From: Rhizobacter sp. OV335
GTDB lineage: Bacteria > Pseudomonadota > Gammaproteobacteria > Burkholderiales > Burkholderiaceae_C
NCBI RefSeq assembly: GCF_900142965.1
Contig: NZ_FRCQ01000036.1
Coordinates: 1 to 60,675 of the forward strand
Direction of reading: 5' to 3'
Length of the DNA: 60,675 nt
Shown: positions 36,961-46,009 of the stretch, one piece after another
How the letters are laid out: the number at the start of each line of letters is the position of its first letter
Position numbering within the stretch: position 1 is the stretch's first letter
Program-made: the position numbers and the translations under genes
Notes under the pieces: model-generated
The model's input: the letters and a program-made list of their open reading frames with translations, nothing else
Told to the model about the DNA's origin: nothing
The model's database searches: none

Positions 36961-38547
36961 ATGGACCGCCGGACCCTGTTGTCGAAAGCCCTGCTGCTCA
37001 CCGGTGCGGGTGCACTGCCAGGCCTGTCATCTGGTCAGTCGGCCGCTCCTGCGGTGATCACGCGCGACGCGATGCGCCCGCAGTTCCCGTCCGGCGTGCA
37101 GTCGGGCGATGCGCGGGCCGACAGCGCGATCGTCTGGACGCGCGGCGACCGGCCGGCGCGCATGTGGGTCGAGTGGTCGAGCACCGCGAGCTTCGCGAGC
37201 GTGAACCGCGTGCGCGGGCCGCACCTGCTGGAGGATTCCGACTTCACCGGCCGCCTCGACCTGACGGGCCTGCCGGCCGGGCAGGAGGTGTTCTACCGCG
37301 TCGTGCTGCAGGACCTGCACAACGAGCGCGTGCTGTCCGAGCCGATGCCGGGCCACCTGCGGTTGCCGGCAGCCTCGCAGGGCAAGGCACTGCGCGACCT
37401 GCGCTTCGCGTGGAGCGGCGATACGGCAGGCCAGGGCTTCGGCATCAACGAGGGCTGGGGCGGCATGAAGATCTACGAGCAGATCCGCCGCGTGAACCCT
37501 GACTTCTTCCTGCACAGCGGCGACACCATCTATGCCGACGGCCCGATTGCCGCGCAGCTGAAGCTGCCCGACGGCTCGACCTGGAACAACCTGGTGACCG
37601 AGGAGGTCAGCAAGGTCGCCGAGACGCTGAACGAATACCGCGGGCGCTACCGCTACAACCTGCTCGACGCGAACATCCGCCGCCTGTCGGCCGAGGTGCC
37701 GCAGATCTGGCAGTGGGACGACCACGAGGTCAGCAACAACTGGTCGGATTCGAAGGACGTGTCGGGCGACGCGCGCTACACCGAGAAGAACGTGCCGCTG
37801 CTGGTGGCGCGCGCGAGCCGCGCCTTCCTCGAGTACGCGCCGCTGCGCCGCGGGCCGGATGCCGAGAGCGAGCGCGTGTACCGCCACCTGCCGCAGGGGC
37901 CGCTGCTCGACGTGTTCGTCGTCGACATGCGCAGCTACCGCGGTGCCAACAGCGCGAACCTGCAGGCTGACGAGACGCCCGACAGCGCGTTCATGGGCCG
38001 CCCGCAGATCGCGTGGCTGCTCGACGGGCTGAAGCGCTCGAAGGCGACCTGGAAGGTGATCGCCGCCGACATGCCGATCGGCGTGCAGGTGCCCGACGGC
38101 AAGGATGCGCAGGGCCGCGACAAGTGGGAGGCGATCGCCAACGGCGACGACGGCGTGCCGCTCGGCCGCGAGCTGGAGATCGCGCGGCTGCTGCGCGAGA
38201 TCAAGCGGGCGAATATCAAGAACATCGTCTGGCTGACGGCCGACGTGCACTACACCGCGGCCAATTTCTACGACCCGCGCCAGGCGAAGTTCAGCGATTT
38301 CCTGCCGTTCTGGGAGTTCATCTCGGGCCCGCTGAACGCCGGCAGCTTCGGGCCGAACAAGCCCGACGCCACCTTCGGCGTGCAGGTGGTCTACGAGAAG
38401 GCGCCGCCGGTGCAGAACACGGCGCCGAGCGAGGGCTACCAGTTCTTCGGGCAGGTCGACATCGACGCGAAGACGAAGGCCTTCACGGTGAACCTGAAGG
38501 ACCTGACCGGGGCGACGCTGTTCACGAAGACGCTGCCGGCCGCGTGA
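36961..38547 (+). CDS. phoD: PhoD-type alkaline phosphatase/phosphodiesterase
   Basis: A 528-residue exported metallophosphatase that releases phosphate from organic phosphates. The N-terminus MDRRTLLSKALLLTGAGALP has the twin-arginine (RRxLL) pattern of Tat export. An N-terminal PhoD_N domain (about 45-135; FPSGVQSGDARADSAIVWTR) is followed by the Ca/Fe phosphatase domain. Its typical segments are FAWSGDTAGQG, FFLHSGDTIYADG, IWQWDDHEVSNNW and NIVWLTADVHYTAAN, which hold the expected Asp, Asn and His ligands. ATG 36961 is preferred to ATG 36952 because GAGGA is correctly spaced. It ends next to the repeat cluster. Confidence 0.95.
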   Translation: MDRRTLLSKALLLTGAGALPGLSSGQSAAPAVITRDAMRPQFPSGVQSGDARADSAIVWTRGDRPARMWVEWSSTASFASVNRVRGPHLLEDSDFTGRLDLTGLPAGQEVFYRVVLQDLHNERVLSEPMPGHLRLPAASQGKALRDLRFAWSGDTAGQGFGINEGWGGMKIYEQIRRVNPDFFLHSGDTIYADGPIAAQLKLPDGSTWNNLVTEEVSKVAETLNEYRGRYRYNLLDANIRRLSAEVPQIWQWDDHEVSNNWSDSKDVSGDARYTEKNVPLLVARASRAFLEYAPLRRGPDAESERVYRHLPQGPLLDVFVVDMRSYRGANSANLQADETPDSAFMGRPQIAWLLDGLKRSKATWKVIAADMPIGVQVPDGKDAQGRDKWEAIANGDDGVPLGRELEIARLLREIKRANIKNIVWLTADVHYTAANFYDPRQAKFSDFLPFWEFISGPLNAGSFGPNKPDATFGVQVVYEKAPPVQNTAPSEGYQFFGQVDIDAKTKAFTVNLKDLTGATLFTKTLPAA

Positions 38548-38555
38548 CGGCATCG

Positions 38556-38660
38556 TTCGGGCTGAGCCTGTCGAAGCCCGAACTCCGTTCGCCCTGAGCT
38601 TGTCGAAGGGTCGGGCTGAGCCTGTCGAAGCCCTGCCTCTGGCACCAGCGTTTCGACAAG
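38556..38660 (+). repeat. cluster of CTTCGACAGGCTCAG-type dispersed repeats
   Basis: Three direct copies of GGGCTGAGCCTGTCGAAG or a close variant (around 38559-38577, 38592-38608, 38613-38631) and one inverted copy (TTTCGACAAGCTCAACGCGAA, from 38651) fill the gap between the convergent phoD and quinoprotein genes. The same family forms the hairpin at 31601-31661. Opposed copies can form hairpins that may act as terminators. Confidence 0.75.
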
Positions 38661-38740
38661 CTCAACGCGAACGGGTGTGGCTCAACGCGAACGGGCGTGG
38701 CTCAACGCGCTGGGATGTGGCTCAACGCGAACGGATGTGG
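38661..38740 (+). repeat. tandem array of four 20-bp units
   Basis: CTCAACGCGAACGGGTGTGG at 38661-38680 is followed by CTCAACGCGAACGGGCGTGG (38681-38700), CTCAACGCGCTGGGATGTGG (38701-38720) and CTCAACGCGAACGGATGTGG (38721-38740). Units are exactly 20 bp with 1-5 changes. The unit starts with the distal end of the neighbouring dispersed repeat, so it looks like local amplification of that end. Confidence 0.85.
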
Positions 38741-38745
38741 CGGAT

Positions 38746-41064
38746 TCAATTCGCCGAGATCTTCACGATCCCGCCGCGCCGCAGGATGTACAGCGCGTTG
38801 TCGGCACCCACCAGCATGTCGACCGGGTCGCCGTCGAGCTTCGCGAACGCATACGCGGCATTGCCGTTCGCCAGGTCGACGCGGCCGACGACATGCGTCA
38901 CGTAGTCGGCGAAGAAGTAGCTGCCGCGGTACATCGCCGGGAAGTTGCCATTGGCGGGGTAGAAGGCGCCGCCCGCGATGCACTGGCCGACGAAGAAACC
39001 GCCAGCGCCGTTGCCCTCCGGATTGGTCGCACCGTGCTTGTAGGTGAACAGCGGACCGGTGATGCCGGCGGTCACGCGCTCGTTGCCCTCGGAACCCGGC
39101 CAGCCATAGTTCGCGCCGGCGGTGCCGACGTCGATCTCTTCCCACGTGACCTCACCCACGTCGTTGATGTGGATGCGGCCGTCGCTCGGGCGCACCGCGA
39201 ACGTGAACGGGTTGCGCAGGCCGTAGGCCCACACCGCGCCGAAGTCCGCGCCGTTGCTCGCCGCGAAGAACGGGTTGTCGGTCGGGATCGTGCCGTCGTC
39301 GTTCAGGCGCAGCAGCTTGCCCCACAGCATCGTCTTGTCCTGCGCCGGCGAGCCGCGCGCGTTGTCGCCGACCCCAACGTACAGCTTGCGGTCGTTGCCG
39401 AAGTGCATCGCACCGCCGTTGTGGTTGGTCGCGCTCGACAGCGCCGGCAGGTTGAAGATGACCGTCGGATTGCCGGGGGCCGCGACGTCGCCGGCAGCCG
39501 TGTAGCGCGTGATGCGGTTGTGCGTGCCGTTCTGCGTGGTCGTGTGGTAGACGTAGACCCAGCCGTTGGTCGCGAAATCAGGGTGCAGCGCGACGCCGAT
39601 CAGCCCGCGCTCGCCCTGCGAGTCGACCGTCAGCGACACGAAGGGCTGGGCCTGCAGCACGCCGTTCTTGACGACGCGCAGCGTGCCGCCCTGCTCGGCG
39701 ACGAACAGGCGGCCGTCCGGCGCCTGCGCGAATGCGGTCGCGTTGCTCAGGCCGTCGACCCAGGATTCGTTCTTCGTGAAGCCCGCTGGCAGCGCGACCG
39801 TGCCGCCGAACTTGACGGTGACGGCGGTCCAGTCGGAGCGGTTGCCGGCGGCGTCACGCGAGCGCGCACGGATCACGTGCTGGCCACTCGCGTGGTTGGC
39901 CGTCACGACGCTCGCGGCGAACGGCGCCGTCGTGTCTTCGGCACCGAGCGCCGCGCCGTCGAACTGGAACTCGACGCCGGCGACACCGACGTTGTCGGTC
40001 GCGGTGGCGGTGATGTTCAGCGTGCCGGTCAAGTTGGGCGCGAGGTTGGCCGGCGCGGTGATCGCGATGGTCGGCGCCTGCGTGTCAGGGCCTTGCGGCG
40101 TCGCGACGGTCACGACCACCGCGGTGCTGGTGGTCGCCGCGCCGATGTTGTCGGTGGCACGCGCGGTCAGCGAATGGGCGCCGGCCGTGGCGGGCGTCCA
40201 CGAGAAGGCGAACGGAGTCGCCGTGTCCGAGTTCAGCAGCGTGCCGCCGTCGAAGAAATCGACCTTCGCGACCGTGCCGTCCGGGTCGGCCGCGGTGGCC
40301 GTGAGCGTCATCGCGGTGCCGACCGTGCCGGTGGCCGCGGCCGCGAGCGTGATCGTCGGCGGCTGGTTCGTCACCGGCCCGAGGTCGGTGAAAGTCGCGG
40401 TGTAGGTGGTGTCGGCGGCCGGCGTCGCGATGGTGTGCTTCGCAACACCGCCGTCGCTCCAGGTGGCGAAGCCATAGCTGCGCCCATTCAGCGTCTGCGT
40501 GGCTGCTTCAATGTCGCGCTCCATGCCGACCACGCCGGTGAAGGTGTTCGGTCCGGTCACGGGCTGGCCGTCGATCGTCAGCTGCAGGCCGGACGGCACG
40601 GTCACGAGCGTGACCTGCGCCTTGCGCGGCTGGATGTCGCGCGTGACCTCGTTGACGTTGCCGGCCGAATCGGTGGCCTTCAGGTGGAATCGATACCAGA
40701 TGTTCGACGAGGTCTCGCCGTGCACCGGGATCGTCACGGTACCGCTCGCGCCGGGGGTCTGCAGCTGGAACGGATGGTTGTGGGCGTCGTGGTGCAGGTC
40801 GGCCCACCAGGTGAGCGAGCCGGCGGGCAAGGTGCCGTCTTCCGGGTCGGTCGCGCTGCCGGTGAAGGTGAGGGTGTCGCCGGCCGCGAAGGTCGTGCCT
40901 TCGGTGGGGCTGTCGATGCGCGCGGTCGGTGAGTTGCCGACCGGCGCCGGCGGGTTGGGCGGGCTGTCGCCGCCACTGCCGCCGCCGCAGGCAACGAGCA
41001 GCAGGCTGCAGGTCAGCGCGGCCAGCCGGGCCGTGTTCAGGAAGGGTGAAGAAAGTGGGGCCAT
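38746..41064 (-). CDS. PQQ-type glucose/sorbosone dehydrogenase-like lipoprotein with Ig-like repeats
   Basis: A 772-residue exported protein. The signal peptide ends in lipobox LLLVAC followed by GGGSGG. Residues of about 40-400 hold Ig-like/Big domains with acidic and Thr-rich strands (TARIDSPTEGTTFAAGDTLT, VTNQPPTITLAAAATG, LTATAADPDGTVAKVDFFDG). The C-terminal 370 residues match the GSDH beta-propeller: FAQAPDGRLFVAEQGG, ERGLIGVALHPDFATNGWVY with the active-site-type His, GLRNPFTFAVRPSDGRIH and WEEIDVG. PQQ-dependent sugar or alcohol oxidation is expected, but the substrate is unknown. ATG 41064 follows GAGGA. A shorter paralogue (41253-42770) lies upstream on the same strand, so this is a tandem duplicate with extra domains. 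Confidence 0.92.
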   Translation of the reverse strand: MAPLSSPFLNTARLAALTCSLLLVACGGGSGGDSPPNPPAPVGNSPTARIDSPTEGTTFAAGDTLTFTGSATDPEDGTLPAGSLTWWADLHHDAHNHPFQLQTPGASGTVTIPVHGETSSNIWYRFHLKATDSAGNVNEVTRDIQPRKAQVTLVTVPSGLQLTIDGQPVTGPNTFTGVVGMERDIEAATQTLNGRSYGFATWSDGGVAKHTIATPAADTTYTATFTDLGPVTNQPPTITLAAAATGTVGTAMTLTATAADPDGTVAKVDFFDGGTLLNSDTATPFAFSWTPATAGAHSLTARATDNIGAATTSTAVVVTVATPQGPDTQAPTIAITAPANLAPNLTGTLNITATATDNVGVAGVEFQFDGAALGAEDTTAPFAASVVTANHASGQHVIRARSRDAAGNRSDWTAVTVKFGGTVALPAGFTKNESWVDGLSNATAFAQAPDGRLFVAEQGGTLRVVKNGVLQAQPFVSLTVDSQGERGLIGVALHPDFATNGWVYVYHTTTQNGTHNRITRYTAAGDVAAPGNPTVIFNLPALSSATNHNGGAMHFGNDRKLYVGVGDNARGSPAQDKTMLWGKLLRLNDDGTIPTDNPFFAASNGADFGAVWAYGLRNPFTFAVRPSDGRIHINDVGEVTWEEIDVGTAGANYGWPGSEGNERVTAGITGPLFTYKHGATNPEGNGAGGFFVGQCIAGGAFYPANGNFPAMYRGSYFFADYVTHVVGRVDLANGNAAYAFAKLDGDPVDMLVGADNALYILRRGGIVKISAN

Positions 41065-41252
41065 GGAATCCTCGGGTCGCGTGTGGGCGCGTGTGTGCTT
41101 GGCGCACAGCATGGGGCGATGTCCCTGCGCCGGTGTGTGTCGCCGCCGCAAGGAATGTCGCGCATTGTGTCGCTGCTTCGCGCCCGATGCGAGCGTGGGG
41201 GCGAGCCATCGAAAACCGGTATCGATGGCGCGCCGATGTATCGCGAATAGGC

Positions 41253-42770
41253 TCAGATCGGCGCGATGCGCACGATGTTGTTGCGCGTCAGCACCAGCAG
41301 TGCCCCGTCGGTGGCCACGCGCATGTCGACCGGTTCGCCGACCGTCTTCGCGAACGCATAGACGGCGTTGCCGTTCGCGAGGTCGACGCGGCTGATCTCG
41401 TGCGTCGTGAAATCGGCGAAGAAGTAATTGCCCTGGAAGCGCGCCGGGAAGAGGGCCGCGAAGCCGCCGCCCACCGGATAGAACGCGCCGCCGGCGATGC
41501 ACCGGCCGATGATGAAGCCACCGACGGCGCTGCCCGGCGGCGTGGCGGCCGTGTGGCGGTAGCTGAACAGCGGGGCGGTGACGCCGGCGGTGATGTTGTC
41601 GGGCCCCTCGGAGTTCGGCCAGCCGTAGTTGGCGCCGGCGGCGCCGACGTCGATCTCCTCCCAGGTGTTCTGGCCGACGTCGTTGATGTGGATGCGGCCG
41701 TCGCTCGGGCGGACCGCGAAGGTGAACGGGTTGCGCAAGCCGATCGCCCACACCGCGCGGGCGTTGCCGGTGTTGGTCGCGTAGTACGGGTTGTCGGTCG
41801 GGATGGTGGCGTCGTCGTTCAGGCGCAGCAGCTTGCCGAACAGGCTGTTGCGGTCCTGCGCCGGCGCGCCGAGCCCGTTGTCGCCGACGCCCACGTACAG
41901 CTTGCCGTCGGGGCCGAAATGCATCGCGCCGCCGTTGTGCATGGTCGTGGTGAGCGTCGGCAGGCCGAACAGCGCGGTCGGCGGGCCGGCGGCCACGTCG
42001 CCGTTCGCGGTGAAGCGGCTGATGCGGTTGTGCGTGCCGCCCTCGGAGGTGGTGTAGTACACGTACACCCAGCCGTTGGTCGCGAAGTTCGGGTGCAGCG
42101 TGATGCCGACCAGCCCGCGCTCGCCGCCCGAGACGACGTTGGGCAGTGTCGCGAACGGTGTCGGCAGCAGCACGCCGTTCTTGATCACGCGCACGGTGCC
42201 CGCCTGCTCGGTGACGAAGATGCGGCCGTCGATCGCCTGCGCGAAGGCCGTCGCGCCGGTCAGTCCGCCGACCAGGGCCGTCTTCGCGAAGCCTTCGGGC
42301 ACCTGCACGTCGTTGCCGAACTGCACGGTGCGCGTGACCCACGCGGAGCGATTGTTCGAGGTGTCGCGTGCGCGGGCGCGGATCACGTGCTGCCCGGTGG
42401 TGAGGCGGGTCGTCGTGATGCTGGTCATGTACGGCGGGTTGGTGTCGTCGGAACCCCAGAGCGCGCCGTCGATCTGGAACTCGACGCCGGCGATGCCGAC
42501 GTCGTCGCTCGCGTCGGCCGTGATGTCGATGCGGCCGGTCAGGTTGGCGGCCAGGTTGGCCGGGGTGTTCAGCACCAGCGTCGGTGGCTGCGTGTCGGCG
42601 GCGGTGACGTCTGCCACCTGGGGTCCTTCGGTCGCCGCGCCCGCGCCGGCCGTGGCGTCGCTGCGCGCGTCACTGGCAGGTGGGGGCGCGTCGCCTCCTC
42701 CGCCGCAGCCTGCGAGCAGCAATCCGCTGCCAAGGACCATCCATCCGATCGCCGATCGCCAATTCGCCAT
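41253..42770 (-). CDS. PQQ-type glucose/sorbosone dehydrogenase-like lipoprotein, short paralogue
   Basis: A 505-residue exported quinoprotein, paralogous to 38746-41064. Lipobox LLLAGC is followed by an acidic, Ala/Pro-rich linker and one Ig-like segment (NTPANLAANLTGRIDITADA), then the GSDH propeller. That part has ATAFAQAIDGRIFVTEQAG, ERGLVGITLHPNFATNGWVY, AIGLRNPFTFAVRPSDG and HINDVGQNTWEEIDVG, nearly identical in places to the first copy. It lacks the extra Ig-like domains. ATG 42770 is preceded by GGAGA. The products may oxidise different sugars or polyols in the periplasm; no PQQ synthesis genes are in the window. Confidence 0.93.
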   Translation of the reverse strand: MANWRSAIGWMVLGSGLLLAGCGGGGDAPPPASDARSDATAGAGAATEGPQVADVTAADTQPPTLVLNTPANLAANLTGRIDITADASDDVGIAGVEFQIDGALWGSDDTNPPYMTSITTTRLTTGQHVIRARARDTSNNRSAWVTRTVQFGNDVQVPEGFAKTALVGGLTGATAFAQAIDGRIFVTEQAGTVRVIKNGVLLPTPFATLPNVVSGGERGLVGITLHPNFATNGWVYVYYTTSEGGTHNRISRFTANGDVAAGPPTALFGLPTLTTTMHNGGAMHFGPDGKLYVGVGDNGLGAPAQDRNSLFGKLLRLNDDATIPTDNPYYATNTGNARAVWAIGLRNPFTFAVRPSDGRIHINDVGQNTWEEIDVGAAGANYGWPNSEGPDNITAGVTAPLFSYRHTAATPPGSAVGGFIIGRCIAGGAFYPVGGGFAALFPARFQGNYFFADFTTHEISRVDLANGNAVYAFAKTVGEPVDMRVATDGALLVLTRNNIVRIAPI

Positions 42771-42925
42771 GACAGTCTCCCCGTGAGTGGTGCGACCGGA
42801 GGGCAAACGGCGTTCCCGGCCGGAGACCCCGCTGTCGCGGGGGCGACAAGCCGGCTGCGGGTTGACGCCGTAGGCCTTGCCGGTGCGGCGCGGTATACCT
42901 TGCCGGTCTCCAGGAGAGGTCTGCC

Positions 42926-44635
42926 GTGAACCCGTTGCCCGAAGTTCCACCGCGTCCGCACCACACGATCTGGCCGCGCCGCCTGCCGCGCGCGCTGGCG
43001 ATACCGTCGACCACGCTGTGGTTCAACCTCGAGGTCACCGCGCAGCGCTTTCCGGACAAGCCGGCCTACCTGTTCTTCGGCCGGGCGCTCGATTTCCGCA
43101 CGCTGCATGCGCAGGCCGAGCAGGTGGCCGGCTGGCTGCAGCAGGCCGGCGTGCGGGCCGGCGACCGGGTCGCGCTGTACCTGCAGAACTGCCCGCAGTA
43201 CGCGGCGGCGTACTACGGCATCCTGCGTGCCAACGCCGTCGTCGTGCCGGTCAACCCGATGAACAAGGCCGAGGAGTTCAGTCACTACATCACCGACCCC
43301 GAGGCGCGCGTCGCGATCTGCAGCGCCGACCTGACCGGCTTCGTCGCGCAGGCCAACGCCAGGCTGCCCGAGGCGCAGCGGCTGCGCCAGGTGCTGGTGC
43401 TGCGCTATGCCGATGCGCTGCCCGACGCGATCGACGCCGACATCGCCCCGCCGCCGGCGATGGAGGCCTGGCTGCGCGCCGATCCGCCGCTGCCCGAGGG
43501 CACGTCGGAGCGCTACACCCGCTGGGCCGATGCGCTCGCGCAGCGCCACGCGCCCGGCCCGCACACCGCGCAGCCGGACGACCTGGCCTTGCTGCCTTAC
43601 ACCTCGGGCACCACCGGGCTGCCGAAGGGCTGCATGCACACGCACCGCACGCTGATGTCGAACACGGTGGGCGGCTGCTGGGGCAATGCCGGCGCCGAGA
43701 CGGTGAGCCTGGCCGTGGTGCCGATGTTCCACATCACCGGCATGGTCTATGGCGTGCTCGGGCCGGTCTGGAACGGCAGCACGACGGTGCTGATGCCGCG
43801 CTGGGATCGCGAGCTGGCCGGGCGGTTGATCTCGCGCCACCGGCCGACGCACTGGACCTGCATCCCGACGATGATCATCGACCTGTTCGGCAGCCCCAAC
43901 TACAAGAGTTTCGACCTGTCGAGCCTGCGCTACCTGAGCGGCGGCGGCGCGGCGATGCCGCAGGCGGTGGCCGAGCGGCTGCAGGCGGAGTTCGGGCTGA
44001 CCTTCGCCGAGGGCTACGGGCTGACCGAGACCGCGGCGCCTAGCCATGCCAACCCGCCGGAGCGCGCCAAGCTGCAGTGCCTGGGCATCCCGATCTTCGG
44101 CGTCGACTCGCGGGTGGTGGACCCGGTCACGCTGCAGGAGATGCCGGTCGGCGAAGTGGGCGAGATCGTCACCTGCGGGCCGATGGTGTTCCAAGGCTAC
44201 TGGCGGCATCCGGAGGCGACGCGGGCCGCCTTCATCGAGATCGAGGGCCGGCGTTTCTTTCGCACCGGCGACCTGGGGCGCATGGACGACGAGGGCTATT
44301 TCTTCATCACCGACCGGCTGAAGCGGATGATCAACGCGAGCGGTTTCAAGGTGTGGCCGGCCGAGGTCGAGGCGCTGCTGTACAAGCACCCGGCGGTGCA
44401 GGAGGCCTGCGTGATCGCCGCGCGCGACGCCTACCGCGGCGAGACGGTGAAGGCGGTGGTGGTGCTGCGCAGCGAGGCGCGCGGCGTGACGAGCGAGCAG
44501 GACATCGTCGACTGGGCGCGCGACCACATGGCGGCCTACAAGGCGCCGCGGCTGGTGAGCTTTGCCGAGAGCCTGCCGAAATCGGGTGCCGGCAAGGTGC
44601 TGTGGCGCGTGCTGCAGGAGCAGGAATCGCCGTAG
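42926..44635 (+). CDS. acyl-CoA synthetase (AMP-forming, fatty-acid CoA ligase)
   Basis: A 569-residue ANL-family ligase making acyl-CoA from a carboxylic acid, ATP and CoA. Motifs: LPYTSGTTGLPKGCMHTHR (P-loop), GYGLTETAAPSH (A5), RTGDLGRMDDEGYFFITDR (A7/A8) and MINASGFKVWPAEVEALLYKH, then the A10 catalytic lysine in PKSGAGKVLWR. Its start is GTG 42926, with a strong AGGAGAGG upstream. The acyl chain is not readable; medium- or long-chain substrates are likely. It is divergent from the quinoprotein gene and upstream of a GDSL esterase, so it might activate fatty acids released by that enzyme. Confidence 0.95.
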   Translation: MNPLPEVPPRPHHTIWPRRLPRALAIPSTTLWFNLEVTAQRFPDKPAYLFFGRALDFRTLHAQAEQVAGWLQQAGVRAGDRVALYLQNCPQYAAAYYGILRANAVVVPVNPMNKAEEFSHYITDPEARVAICSADLTGFVAQANARLPEAQRLRQVLVLRYADALPDAIDADIAPPPAMEAWLRADPPLPEGTSERYTRWADALAQRHAPGPHTAQPDDLALLPYTSGTTGLPKGCMHTHRTLMSNTVGGCWGNAGAETVSLAVVPMFHITGMVYGVLGPVWNGSTTVLMPRWDRELAGRLISRHRPTHWTCIPTMIIDLFGSPNYKSFDLSSLRYLSGGGAAMPQAVAERLQAEFGLTFAEGYGLTETAAPSHANPPERAKLQCLGIPIFGVDSRVVDPVTLQEMPVGEVGEIVTCGPMVFQGYWRHPEATRAAFIEIEGRRFFRTGDLGRMDDEGYFFITDRLKRMINASGFKVWPAEVEALLYKHPAVQEACVIAARDAYRGETVKAVVVLRSEARGVTSEQDIVDWARDHMAAYKAPRLVSFAESLPKSGAGKVLWRVLQEQESP

Positions 44636-44824
44636 ACCGGATGGGCCTCCGGGCCACGAACCATGCTTTTTTTGCGCGGGTATCCGGGCTTTCCAGCAGG
44701 CCAGGGGTATTGCTCCGCCCCTAACATTCGCCCTGATCTTAAAAATCGAACGGTCGTGCTGAATCTGCGCGGCGTTCCCCCCTCGGCCTCGGCTGGATTC
44801 ATTACTGGGAAGCAGGAGACACGG

Positions 44825-45982
44825 ATGCATCAATGGAAACGCAATGTCGTCGCGCTGGGCGCGGTGGCACTGGTGGCAGCTTGCGGCGGCGGCGGAAGCG
44901 ACACGACGACCAAGGTCAACATCACCTCGGTGAAGGTGATCGGCGACAGCCTGGCCGACTCGGGCACCTTCGGCTTCAAGGCCACGGTGCAGACGACGGT
45001 GGCCTCGGACGCGCTGGTGTACCCGGAGCGCGTCGCGCTGAGCTACGGCATCACGTCGATGTGCAACTACTACACCCCGACGGGTGCCACCACCTTCACG
45101 CCGAACACCGCGAAGACCGGCTGCACCAACTACGCGATCGCCGGCAGCCGCATCAACAACCCGACTGCGCCGACCTCGCAGCTGTCGGTGATCCAGCAGA
45201 TGACGGACGCCACCGCGACGGCCAACATCGGTGCCAGCGAACTGGCGCTGATCGACGGCGGCGGCAATGACGCGGCCGACCTGGTGGGCGCCTACCTGCG
45301 CACGAGCACCGATGGCGGTGCCACCTTCAAGGGCCTGCTGAAGACCGTGCTGGTCAACGACACGGCGGCCATCGATGCCGCCGCCCCGACAGCCTTCCCG
45401 GTGCTGGGCGGCCAGTACATGGCGGCGCTGGCGACGAAGTTCTCCACCGCGATCGACACCAGCATCCTGGGCAAGGGCGCGAACTACGTCGCCATCCTGA
45501 ACATGCCCGGCGTCACCAACACGCCGCGCTTCCAGGCCGTGCTCGATCGGATCGCCCTTGGCAATGGCGGCGGCACGGCAGGCGCCGCAGCTCGCGCCGC
45601 CTCCGAGGGCATGTTCAAGCAATGGATCGAGGCGTTCAACGGCGCACTCGCCACGCACTACGCCGGCAACGGCAAGGTCGTCGTGGTCGACTTCTACACC
45701 TCGTTCAATGAAGAGGTGGCGATTCCGGCGCAGTACAGCCTGAGCAACGTCAAGACGCCGGTGTGCCCGGCGGATGCGACGCCCGGTGCCGACGGCCTGC
45801 CGACCTACACCTTCCCCGCCTGCACCGAGGCCTACCTGCAGGCCCATCCGCCCACCGGCGTGACCGACACGAACTGGTGGAAGAGCTACGCCTTCGCCGA
45901 CGGCTTCCACCCGACGCCGTTCGCCCACCAGCTGCTGGGCCAGCTGATCGCGCGGAGCCTGGCCACCAAGGGCTGGCTGTAA
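44825..45982 (+). CDS. GDSL/SGNH-family esterase lipoprotein
   Basis: A 385-residue exported hydrolase. The signal peptide ends LVAAC (lipidation at C20), followed by Gly-rich residues. Block I VIGDSLADSG has nucleophile S42; the GGGNDAAD segment is block III; ADGFHPTPFAH near the C-terminus holds the catalytic Asp-His pair. SGNH enzymes cleave esters, including lipids and polysaccharide acyl groups. Extra Cys pairs (TSMCNYY, KTGCTNY, and PVCPAD, FPACTEA) suggest disulphides outside the cell. ATG 44825 follows AGGAGA. OmpW starts 27 bp downstream, so the pair is probably one operon closed by the terminator at 46709. Confidence 0.92.
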   Translation: MHQWKRNVVALGAVALVAACGGGGSDTTTKVNITSVKVIGDSLADSGTFGFKATVQTTVASDALVYPERVALSYGITSMCNYYTPTGATTFTPNTAKTGCTNYAIAGSRINNPTAPTSQLSVIQQMTDATATANIGASELALIDGGGNDAADLVGAYLRTSTDGGATFKGLLKTVLVNDTAAIDAAAPTAFPVLGGQYMAALATKFSTAIDTSILGKGANYVAILNMPGVTNTPRFQAVLDRIALGNGGGTAGAAARAASEGMFKQWIEAFNGALATHYAGNGKVVVVDFYTSFNEEVAIPAQYSLSNVKTPVCPADATPGADGLPTYTFPACTEAYLQAHPPTGVTDTNWWKSYAFADGFHPTPFAHQLLGQLIARSLATKGWL

Positions 45983-46009
45983 ACCCGGATGCACGAAGGA
46001 ACAACAACC

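Noticed and set aside
38661-38740. CRISPR-like array of 20-bp repeats
   Set aside because: Units are directly adjacent without spacers and no cas genes are nearby; it is a tandem repeat from a dispersed-repeat end.
42862-42899. TTGACG / TATACC as a promoter for the acyl-CoA ligase
   Set aside because: The spacer is 26 bp, too long for a sigma-70 promoter.
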